A program made the position numbers and the translations under genes. From NCBI GenBank assembly GCA_000729835.1, contig JFHB01000107.1, positions 1 through 64,000 of the forward strand: a stretch of DNA of 64,000 nucleotides, given 5' to 3'. Below are positions 1-9,506 of this stretch, one piece after another (positions within the stretch are counted from its first letter, which is position 1; every line of letters begins with the position of its first letter). This stretch comes from Atkinsonella hypoxylon (taxonomy: Eukaryota > Ascomycota > Sordariomycetes > Hypocreales > Clavicipitaceae). The notes below the pieces were generated by a model. That model did not search any database, had not been told where the DNA came from, and saw only the letters and a program-made list of their open reading frames with translations.

Positions 1-30
1 TAGGCTATACAGGGTAGCTTATTTTTAACA
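1..30 (-). repeat. End of an LTR-A copy cut by the window edge
   Basis: These bases match the terminal 30 bp of every reverse-oriented LTR-A copy in the window and end in the family terminus TTATTTTTAACA. The next base resumes in the middle of a second LTR-A. I therefore read this as the end of an A element or solo LTR inserted into an older LTR-A. Its other end and its target duplication lie outside the window. Confidence 0.8.
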
Positions 31-276
31 ATAGCCCTAATTCTTAGCTTTTAAATAGTATACTTTTTGAATTTCTACTATTGCTAGTTGTAGAGAAAAT
101 CGCAGTTAAAGTTAACTATAGGTTAGGCAACTTTGCCTTAGTCGAATCTAGATGTTTATATCTAGTAACAACGATATCTCTACCAAGAATCAACGCAACA
201 AGACCTAATGAGGGTCACGTGATAGAGCAACTAGTAGGCATAAAAATAGGCTATACAGGGTAGCTTATTTTTAACA
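31..276 (-). repeat. Partial LTR-A (246 bp) interrupted by another LTR-A
   Basis: The sequence matches the terminal third of LTR-A in reverse orientation, from the motif ATAGCCCTAATTCTTAG to the terminus TTATTTTTAACA. It includes the LTR's CACGTGA box and a RIP-damaged copy of its internal hairpin. The missing part would lie left of base 1. A 60-codon open frame inside it is a by-product of LTR sequence. Base 277 starts element D'. Confidence 0.82.
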
Positions 277-1078
277 ATTACAGCTATACTAAAAAGAGGA
301 TTATAAGGATAATAACGCTAAAGTAGACCTTCTGCTATAACGTTATCTAAAGTATACAATAGAAGTTTATCTACTAATAATACCTAAAGAAGAGCGTAGA
401 AGCTATAAGGAGATTAATAACATTATTTAATCTTAATAATTTGCCTATAACTTTACTGAAATATATAACTTATTATAGCTTTTGCAAAAGCTAATGCTGT
501 AGTTCTTATATCTTTAGCTTTAAGAAGAAGGGAGATTAAGTTTATTTATTTATATATTTAAGACTAACTAAGACTTAATAATAGTATATTAAGATTATTT
601 AAAGATTTAAAGCTAATTAGAATTAAAACTATAAGCCTAGATTAAATAGAATATATAAAAAGTTTTTAAAAACTACTAAAAATAAGTATAGTTTTATTCT
701 ATTTTAACTAAAGAGGCTACTTAACCTTTACTCTTTTTCTTTTATTTTTTTATCTTTTAACTTAAGTAATTTATACCTAATCTTTTAGTGAATTTTTAGT
801 AGTTTTAATGTTTAAGGGAAAGAATAAGGAATATTAACTGCTATAAAAGAAGAAAGATCCTTATAAAGAACCTTCTAGAGCCTTAAAAGAATAAATAGTT
901 AATCTACCTAGTCTTTGCCCTAGAACGTTATAAAAGAAGCATTATAGTAAATCTAACTGTAGTTACTATAACCTTTTGCGAATTACTACTTATAGCTTAC
1001 AGCAGTAGAGCTACTTTAAACGTAATTGCTGTATAAGCTACTATAGATATCCCTAAGAGAGATACAGCTATTAAATAG

Positions 1079-1570
1079 GAAGTAGATATATTCTCTAAAT
1101 AAGGTAACTATCTAAAGATATATATTAGTGCAATAGAAGCAAAATATACTGTTTTCTTTGCTAAAGAATAAGATTAAAAGGGCTTTATAGCGCTCTTAAT
1201 AGTTAGTAAGTGTATAATAGAAATATCTATAAGAATAAGCTATTTTAGTTAAAATAAAGATAAAGTTCTTAACGTTTAATTCTAGTATAACTTTATATAA
1301 AAGGGAGCTTTCTTTTATAGTGCTATTAATAAACTAAGCCTTAAGATTCTAATTGTAAAAGAATTTAATAGCTCTTAGAGGTATATTAGGTATAGAATTC
1401 TATTAAAAAGCAACTCTAGTGTATATTAAGTATCTACTAGCACTAATATTGTTGCCTCTATAGACTTAAAGCTTAAAGGTAAATTTATACTAAAGAGGTA
1501 AGGTTTATTAGTATAATAAGAGATTAAAAGTTTAATTAAAAGCTTTTTTATAAAAGACTTACTGTATTAA
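1079..1570 (+). pseudogene. Decayed extra open frame of family D, downstream of integrase
   Basis: In the frame starting at 1079 the translation reads like a protein (for example ISAIEAKYTVFFAKE), and the stops are almost all TAA or TAG, as expected from RIP of Gln and Trp codons. The matching stretch of D1 lies on its reverse strand at about 10170-10660. I do not recognise the product. It lies between integrase and the 3' LTR, where most Ty3/gypsy elements have little or nothing. It could be an accessory protein or sequence captured by the element; the frame is too damaged to decide. Confidence 0.35.
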
Positions 1571-1963
1571 TAAGCGTTATTAAAGAAAAGATATTTATTT
1601 AACTATTCTAAGAGAGAGCAATTTAATAAAAAAGAGCAGTAAAAGGGATTCTTTTACTAATAATATTCTATATATTTATAAGATTCTTATAGTTTTAAGG
1701 AAGCTTTTTAGCTATAATTAAATAATTAAAGATGCTAATAAAGATAATAAAAAAGAGGCTATATAGAAAGGTAGTTATAAAAAGAAAGAAGAAAGATAAA
1801 TATAATTAGTTAAAGAGAATGTTATAAATTACTTAATAAGTTTATAGCTATTAAAGTCTTAGTATATATTTACTATTAGCCTTTACTAAATTATAATAAT
1901 TATAAACAGCTGTTAATTAAGGATTTATTAAGACAATACTAGCTATAATATATTCTATATTCT

Positions 1964-1986
1964 TACTCTCTCTCTCTCTTTATTTC
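1964..1986. repeat. (CT)n microsatellite in D'
   Basis: A short run of CT repeats followed by T-rich sequence. The same place in D1 (about 9753-9768) has a shorter AG run on the other strand, so the tract belongs to family D and has changed length. Confidence 0.6.
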
Positions 1987-2899
1987 TTTATTCTTATAAT
2001 ATTCTTATTATAAGTATCTACCTAAGCTCTTTTTTACCTTTAATCTTTTAAAAGCTATTTAATCTCTACTGTTAAGATAGAAAATAAATACTAAGAACCT
2101 ATTTCTAAGACTAGCTTTAGAGTTATATATAAGGGATAAATATATTACTTTAGGACGTTAAGGAACTTACTAATATACTATATTATAGTGTAAGTCTATA
2201 AGCTAGTTAGTAATTTCTTTTGTATAGAAGAGCAAGATTAAGTAGATTTACCTCTTAAAAAGCTCTATAAGCGCTAGCTACCTCTCTTTTAGTAACGTTT
2301 TAAGTAGCCTTCTTTTAGCCTACTACTTTATTAAAATTACAATTTAAATAACTTTAGGCTTATAGAATTAATATAGCTTAACTAGAGTTCTACAATTTAG
2401 TTTAATTATCTTAATAACATTTATAGCTTTCTAATAAAGTCCTTTAAGTAAGAGACTTATTATAGATAGTTAGATTAATTCTAGCTTACTACTATAGCGA
2501 AAATTATTACTTATAGAATTAAATATATAGCAGTTATCTTTAAGAAGTCTTTTATAATTAATATAGAAGAGATAAACTAAAGTAAGATTATAAGACTTAT
2601 AGGTTAAAAGGTATATAGAATTAAAGATAGGTTTTAACTTATTTCCTACTGTTATAATATAAGCTATAACCCTTCTACCTTATACAATAAAATAAGTAGA
2701 TAAAGGCTTATTACTAGCTTTCTTTTCTTTAATAACTACTAGACCTATTTTATCTTTAATTGCTTAAAGGGATACTATTATTACTTTAACACTAGGCTTA
2801 AGGGTAGAATTAAAAGGTTTAAAGCTGTAGTCTATAGTTAGATATAGACTTTATAGCTCCTTTAGTATCTATACCTATTCTAGGCAATTTTAGTGCTTT

Positions 2900-3222
2900 T
2901 GTTATGGACTCGAGCCTTAGGCTTAGGTCTTTCAGTAGAGGGAGGACAGCAGGAGAGGGACAGAGGTCTATATAGGTAAAGGGATAGAAGTAAGCTGCAT
3001 TTGTTTAGGGGTTAGCTGGACTTTACTAGGTTCTAAAGAGAGAACCTTAGCTATAGAGTATATACTAAAAGGGGCTCCTAAGAGGATAGACCTACCTCTA
3101 GATATATAGTATAAGGGTATAGAGAGGCTTCTAGTTCCTTCTCTCTTTCTTCTTTTCTCTCTATAATTATAGTTCTTATTATAGACGCTAGTTAGCAGTA
3201 GCTACTAGGTTAGTTTATTATA
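2900..3222 (+). repeat. 5' LTR of C1 (323 bp)
   Basis: It begins TGTTATGGACT and ends with a mutated AGTCCATTACA, which are inverted copies of each other. The outer 100 bp keeps GC-rich sequence (ACTCGAGCCTTAGG). The same positions in the 3' LTR, which face inward there, have turned into ACTTAAGCCTTAAG. Confidence 0.87.
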
Positions 3223-5500
3223 TACTATAATTATTCTATAGATAGAACACTAGTAAGAATAATGTTGTTTAGTTATAGCAATAAGGGCTTAGCTAGTTAG
3301 CCTAAGTACCCTTTTAACCTCTATAGAGAGGTAGAGGAAAATACAGTAGAAATTAGCTAAAAAGCAGTAGAAATTGCAGTACTTTATAAATTAGTTAAGA
3401 GCTAATCTCTATAGATAAAGGAACTATAATGCTTTATAATAAACTATATATAGAAAGAGAAGCAGCTTTAAGCTACAGTAAGCTAGTAGCTAAGGGAACT
3501 TAAATAGAAGCTTCTATCTATAGTAAACCTTTATAATAGAAATAAATAGAGCTTTTAGGCCTAGTAAATAGTAATTACCTAAAAGCTCTAAGCTAATAGC
3601 GCCTTTATAGGTATAATATAGAACTAGTAGTACTATCTATACTAAAGCTTATTGCTTAAGGTTTAGTAAAGAGTAACTATTTATTATAAAGTAGATAAAG
3701 TAAAGGGATACAATATATAGAGGTTCCTTAATTACTTAAAATTAGTCTTTATAGATCCTTATTAATAAAACTAAGCCTTAATTAAGCTTAATTAGCTTTA
3801 ATAGAGTAATAATAAGTAGTTTATAGAATTCTATATTTATTTTAAGGAGAAAATTATATTAGTAGAAGGGGCTAACTAGAATAATAGCGTAAAGTTAGCT
3901 AAGTTATAAATAGCGCTTAATAAAGAAATAAAGGATTACAGTATAGAGAGAGATATTCTCTATTATAACTACCTTTAAGCAGTAAAGCGCTACTGCAGTA
4001 TTACGCTAAACCTTAAGTTATATTGCATTAAGGAATAATACTAGCTAAAATATAGCTTTAGCTCTAAAGGGCCCTAGAATAGTAACACTAAAATAACTAA
4101 GGTTAACGCTATAGAAACCTAATAAAGACAAAAAGGGAGCGTAAAGAAATCTAGAGTAAGATAACTAAATAAGGATACTTTATAAGTAAAGTAAGTATTT
4201 AAGGCTAAACTTAAAAAACACTACTAAAAGAGGTAATACTTTTAGTATAAGTTATTTTAATACTATATTTAAGAATGTAGATAGTAACTAGCAGAATATA
4301 AGCTAGAGTTAACTAGTGTATAAACAGCAGCAATAGATAATATATAGAAGAAGAACTCTAATAAGTTAAGAAAAAGCTTACCTTTAGCCTTAAGCTTAAT
4401 ATAGAGGTAAAGGTAATATAAATAATATAATAACCCTTACTTAGTAAGTAGCTAGAAGAAGAATATAGAGAGATAACTAAGAAAATAGATATATTACTGT
4501 TCTTTATCTCTATACTCTTTAACTAACTATTGTTCTATAATATATAGATAAATAGTAGGTATAACTGCTTTACTGCAATAAGTAAGAGTTTAGTGTAATA
4601 CCTTAGCCTAAAGTAGGTTCTATTGCTGTATAAAAGAACAGTATAAATAGTAGTAAAGGTTAAATAGTAGTTCTATAATAGCTACTAGAGAAGCGCCTTA
4701 ATTGCTTCTTTAGTTTACTTATAGGCAGATATTAATAGCTAGGTCTTCCTAGTAGTAGCTTATATAATCTTAGGCTTAACCTAAGATTATATCTTTAGAA
4801 GCCTATAGTTAGCCTATAATAGAATTGTCCTTAACGCTGCTAGCTAAAGCCTATTAGTAGGTAAGGCTAAGGGCCTTATAATCTAAGCAGTAGAAGCTTA
4901 AAGCGTTAAGGACCTAATAAGACTAATGTTAGCAGCAGTTTATAGCGCTTTAATAAAATAGAGCAAGAGCTAAGAGGTTGCTATACGTTTTATTGCTATA
5001 AGCCTTTAGGAAATTACCTCTATATTATTGTTCTAAATATCCCTAGAAGGCCTTAATCTGCTAACGCTACTACCTAAATTAGAGAACTTTTGTAATCTTT
5101 TTAAAGAAGAGAAGGCCTAGGGCCTCCTACTGCATAGAGGGGGGCTAGATTACTACATTAGGCTAAAACAGCAGCCGGATGGCTCCTTACTGTCACTGCT
5201 GTGGGCCCCGCTGTATAATATGCCACGGGACTATTTATTAGAAATTAGGAGCAGCGACAGACCCCTTGCCTTCCCAGCGATTGGCAGACTCGAGGCCTAG
5301 TCCCGAGCTGACCGCAACAGATACCGACCTATCCCTTAAGGAGTATAGAGTGGAGGAAATTCTAGCCGCTAAAAACGCCCTAGGCTAAGGGAGACACCGT
5401 TAGGTGCTTATTAAGTAGGCAGGATTTATCTAACCTATATAGAAACTGCTAAAGAACTTCCTTAACATAGAGGCGCTAGATTAATTTAAGTTATAGTAAA
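3223..5500 (+). pseudogene. C1 gag-pol remnant: gag, protease, start of RT, then chromodomain
   Basis: Gag is recognised from a decayed CCHC zinc knuckle at about 4236-4278; in C1 the first two Cys and the His codons have become Tyr codons. In C2 the four zinc ligands survive. Pol continues to about 5258, where a deletion removes most of the RT, RNase H and integrase. It then resumes just before a chromodomain at about 5336-5490 (motif YRVEEILAAKNAL, then a stretch ending NIEALD, with Trp and Gln codons turned to stops). The start codon is not identified. The element cannot make a working polyprotein. The chromodomain assigns it to the chromovirus branch of Ty3/gypsy, in which this domain reads histone marks and steers integration. 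Confidence 0.75.
5130..5400 (+). other. RIP-spared GC-rich island centred on the C1 deletion junction (about 5258)
   Basis: This stretch keeps words such as CAGCAGCCGGATGG and GAGCTGACCGCAACAG that are fully AT-converted in C2. To the left it aligns with C2 at about 45100-45240 and to the right with about 42300-42425 (both reverse strand). The join is near 5255-5262. It is the only clearly GC-rich patch inside C1 and sits exactly at the breakpoint. Confidence 0.8.
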
Positions 5501-5632
5501 GGGACGCTTAATTTAATAATAGACCTAGTAAAGGTATAGTAAAATTTTGTATAGACTTTAACAATAACTTAGTAATCTTTAACTAAAAATAAAGGAAAAT
5601 AAACTCTCCCTTATAGAGGCCTATATAATTAT

Positions 5633-5665
5633 TATAAAAAAAATAAAAATAAAAACAAAAGAAAT
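5633..5665. repeat. A-rich simple repeat in C1
   Basis: A run of AAAAT/AAAAC units just after the chromodomain frame ends. The reverse-strand counterpart in C2 is a TTTTA tract at about 42037-42067. Confidence 0.6.
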
Positions 5666-6220
5666 TTCTTAGTAAGTAGTAGAGAGGCAGTAGTGCTTAT
5701 AGCGTAAAGGTATAACTACTTAGAAGGCGCCTTATTGCTCTCTAAGCAGTTGCAGAATAGAAGCTAAAGGAGCTATATAGTGCCCCTAGAGTAGTATAGA
5801 AGCTAGAGCTAAGATAGCAGCACTAGCAGAAGGTGTAAAGGCTAGAGTAGGTAAGAATATAACTAGCGCTCTAGATTAAGGCTTTACTCTAGTAGGTATA
5901 AGTATAAATATAACGTCTTAAATAGCTTAGCGCTTTAGGCGTAAAGGTATAGTCCCTAGGGAGAGAAAAATAGAAAAGAAGAAGGTAGAGAGAGCAGTAA
6001 GCTAGGTTAAGGTTATATACTCTAGGAATATAGATAGCAATTAGCGCTATAAGCAGTTTAAGCTTTTAAGCTCTACCTAAAGGCAGGTGTATTTCTAGTG
6101 TATTGCCTTAAGGTTATTCTATAAGAGTAAAGGGATAATATATAGCAGTAAGGGAGCCTTATATAGCAGCAGAGAGGCAGCAGTAGTAGAGGTTAGCAGT
6201 ATACAATAAGGTGTAGGTAT
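5666..6220 (+). pseudogene. Decayed second open frame of family C (first part)
   Basis: One frame reads as a Gln- and basic-rich, coiled-coil-like protein (for example KLKELYSAPRVV and LGREK followed by Lys/Arg), with stops that are nearly all TAG or TAA at likely Gln codons. It lies after pol and before the 3' LTR. D1 interrupts it; further readable sequence follows at 18681-18917 and from 19628. C2 has the same region on the reverse strand (about 41474-41990). I do not recognise the protein. Confidence 0.4.
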
Positions 6221-6708
6221 TTTGTCGCCTCGAAACCAAACCCCTAAATGACTATGCAGCCTACACTAAAGCGGATAACGATATAGCGCACGTTAAGATC
6301 GAAAAGGATCGGCAAAGAGCGAGATATTTGTTGGTATATACTATTAAATAATAGTAGGCAAGAAGATTAAATAGTTAGAAAAGGTAGAAATAAAATATTA
6401 ATTGCAGCTTAGAAGATATATACATACAAAAGGAGCTAAATGTATTAAAGAGTTAAGAAAAGTGTTAGTATTAGTAAAGCAATGTTTCTTAAGCATTAAG
6501 TGTTATAAATTAAAGCAAGCTAAAAGATATTAATTAATTAAAAAGAGCAAAAGCTAAAAAGAGTTAGTAGAAGCTGCTTACTTACTTACTTACTTGCTTA
6601 AACTATCTAGATGTCTAAGCGATACACACTCTTATAGAGAAAATCTATATATAGCATTCCTTATAAAGCTAATATAAGAGCGTAAGGGGGTAACCCTACT
6701 GCAACATA
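6221..6708 (-). repeat. 3' LTR of D1 (488 bp)
   Basis: It is the pair of 18189-18676. Its outer edge (6221-6330) keeps TTTGTCGCCTCGAAACC, while the same bases facing inward in the other LTR read TTTATTGCCTTAAAATT. Its inner edge (6701-6708) is converted to GCAACATA from GCGACACA. Confidence 0.86.
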
Positions 6709-6722
6709 ATACCTCCCTAGTT
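6709..6722 (-). promoter_or_regulatory. Polypurine tract of D1
   Basis: On the reverse strand the bases just before the 3' LTR read CTAGGGAGGTAT, a purine-rich tract in the position where plus-strand synthesis is primed. It supports the reverse orientation of D1. Confidence 0.6.
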
Positions 6723-8938
6723 ATAAATAAGCTTATAAAGTAAGACTTATAAGTAACTTAACCCTCTAGCTAATTCCCTTAATTCTAAAGTCTTAATTCT
6801 TTTATCTTCTATAATAGCTTTAGCGTCTTTAGTGTATATAGTAGCGTCTCTCTTATTAGTAATAGCGTCCTTATAGCTAAGCGCTTTCCTTTACAATAAG
6901 TAACTCTTTCTTAGCAATTTACACTTTATTTAGTTGCTTTAGATATAATTAATTAGTGTCTTTTATTTACCTTAATTATCTCTTGCTAAGCGCTAGAATA
7001 GAAGAGAGCTAGCAGTATAACACTAAGGTTTATATTAGTAATAGAATTATAGGCTATTATAGGCTGTTTAGCGATATATCTTTAAGCTAATACTTTTATT
7101 TAATCCTTTATAGTATAGTATTCTCTAGCTCTAAGTGCTTATTTTACTGTCCTTATAATCTCTTTATCCTTTTACCTAAATTTCTGCTTTTATGCTAATA
7201 GTTCTATAAAACGTAAAGACAGTAGCTAATACTTTAAGCTCTATAATTATTACAGAAGCTAGTTCTTACTATAAGATTCTATTTAATCTTTTTATATAAG
7301 ATCTTACAGTATACTAGAAATTCTAGCAGAAATCTCTAAATTATCTAGTAGTAGTAATAATAAAGGGCTTCTTAAATTAGTTATAGGCTGTAGTAGCACC
7401 TTAAACGTTATAATTAAAGACTTCTTTTGTGCAAAAGGGAGTAGCTTATAATATATAAGAGCCTAGCTAGGCTTACTTATCTATATTAGAGAATGTAAAC
7501 GCTATTCCCTTGCTGTTATTACTGCTTTAATAGTTCTATTATAGATAATAGAATCGCTATTAAACTAAATAGTAGCAACAAACTAATTCTCCTAAAGTTA
7601 TATAAGTATTTATCTATTAACCTCTATTAACTATTTAATTACTTAATTATAATTACTTAAGGTAAATTTCTAGACATTAAGCTCCTTTAGAATAGGAATT
7701 CTACTACTAATTGTCTATAAGTAATATCTTAAGATAAAACGCTTTATAGTATCTTCCTAAAGGTAGCTAAGGTTAAAGCCTATAGTCTTAGCTTTTTTAA
7801 TAACTATATATCTATTTATAAAACTAAGCTTATTTACTGCTATTGTGCGTAGAACTATTATAACTCTATTAGTACCTTTACAGTAGTTATAAGACTAATT
7901 AATAGAGTTATTAGTTATAACCTAGTTATAAAGGTGCAGTTTAAATTTATTCCTTAACGTTTAAGTAATTCTATAGTTGCTGTATTAAGTGTAAGGTATA
8001 TTGTATAAGCTGTTACTAATAAGATTAATTAGAAGATATCTAACTAAACAATAAAGCGTTTATATTAAGAAGAATAAATAGGTATATCTACATTCCTAGT
8101 TACTCTTCTGCTTATAATATAGTACTAAAATTGCCTAGAATAGGTATAAATACTAAAGGAGCTATAAAGTTTATACCTAACTATAGACTGCAGCTTTAAA
8201 CCTTTTAATTCTGCCTTTAGGTTCTATATTAAAGTAATAATAGTATTCCTTTAAGCAATTAAAGATAAAATAAGTCTAGTAGTTATTAAAGAAAAGAAAG
8301 CTAGTAATAAGTCTTTACCTACTTATTTTATTGTGTAAGGCAGAAAGGTTATAGCTTATATTATAACAGTAGAAAATAAGTTAAAACCTATCTTTAATTC
8401 TATATACCTTTTAACCTATAAGTCTTATAATCTTACTTTAGTTTATCTCTTCTATATTAATTATAAAAGACTCCTTAAAGATAACTACTGTATATTTAAT
8501 CCTATAAGTAATAATTCTTACTATAGTAGTAAGCTAGAATTAATCTAACTATCTGCAATAAGTCTTTTGCTTAAAGAACTTTATTAGAAAGCTATAAACA
8601 TTATTAAGATAATTAAACTAAATGCCTAAGCTCTAGCTAGGCTATATTAACTCTATAAGCCTAAAGTTATCTAAATTGTAATCCTAATAAAGTAGTAGGC
8701 TAAAAGGAGGCTACTTAAAACATTGCTAAAAGAGAGGCAGCTAGCGCTTATAGAGCTTCTTAAGAGGTAAATCCACTTAATCTTGCTCTTCTATACAAAA
8801 GAAATTGCTAACTAGCTGTTAAAAATAAGCTACCCTGTATAGCCTATTTTTATGCTTGCTAGTTGCCTGTTAGTTGCTCTATCACGTGACCCTAACTAGG
8901 TCTTGTTACGTTGATTTTTGGTAGAGATATCGCTGTTA

Positions 8939-8957
8939 CTAGATGCGAAACATCTAG
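8939..8957. other. Perfect hairpin inside LTR-A
   Basis: CTAGATG, a 5-base loop CGAAA, then CATCTAG forms a 7-bp stem. It recurs in other LTR-A copies, partly lost where RIP acted (for example in the copies starting at 33246 and 40376). Confidence 0.6.
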
Positions 8958-9450
8958 AATCGACTAAGGCAAAGTTGCCTAACCTATAGTTAACTTTAAC
9001 AGCGATTTTCTCCACAACTAGCAGTGGTAGAAATTCAAGAAGTATACCATTTAAAAGCTAAGAATTAGGGCTATCTAATAGTATTATTATTGGATAGGGT
9101 TGCTTATAAGGGTTGCTTATTATTAGTGGAATTTGTTAAATTGTGCACGTAGGCGTCTCGTTTATATAGTTGTAAGTCGATTTTTTTGTTTTTATATAGT
9201 AAATCTTTTTGCGGAAATTATAAAGTGGCCTACAAGCCCCTTCTAGTGACTACAGCCCGCCGATATAGTTAGTAGGTCTATAAGGGACTAGAAAGATTCG
9301 AGATTCTACCCTTACTTGTTCGTTACAGCGCTCTCAATATAAGATACCACTATTATTATAGTTATCTACTGCCTCTACGTAATCTATACTATACACTACA
9401 GCTTGATTTAGGCCGCTGCTGCTTCCACTACGTGATAATTGCTAGGAGCA

Positions 9451-9506
9451 ATTACAGGTGCTAAATCTAAGAGACCACTACCCTCTTAGATATCTAGTCC
9501 TGTAAT
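9451..9506. other. Two-tier inverted repeat at the 3' end of LTR-A
   Basis: ATTACAGG (9451-9458) pairs with CCTGTAAT (9499-9506), and inside it TCTAAGAG (9466-9473) pairs with CTCTTAGA (9483-9490). The structure lies just before the LTR terminus and could act in the element's RNA (end formation, packaging or strand transfer). In the LTR starting at 33246 both outer arms have changed together to ATTATAGG and CCTATAAT. Confidence 0.6.

Larger units (their letters stand above)
277..2899 (+). mobile_element. D' : 3' part of a Ty3/gypsy family D element, heavily RIP-mutated
   Basis: This stretch is the reverse complement of 8125-8816 joined to 9529-11465 in D1. It covers the region that follows the integrase in family D. 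It is extremely rich in TA, and stop codons fall in all frames. It is cut on the left by LTR-A and on the right by element C1; after C1 the same element resumes at 21508-21549. Around 2199-2205 it shows the uninterrupted form of the site where D1 carries a solo LTR-A. It is the oldest layer on the left side of the window because it hosts everything up to 21507. Confidence 0.85.

Noticed and set aside
81..263. 60-codon frame, with a 70-codon relative at 47608-47820
   Set aside because: Both are inside LTR-A, opposite to the element's direction; other LTR-A copies break the frame. No sign of a gene.
2900..3222. LTR-C as an inverted-repeat DNA transposon (short inverted ends)
   Set aside because: The same unit occurs at both ends of C1 in direct orientation with gag-pol and a polypurine tract between, so it is an LTR; the short inverted ends are normal for LTRs.
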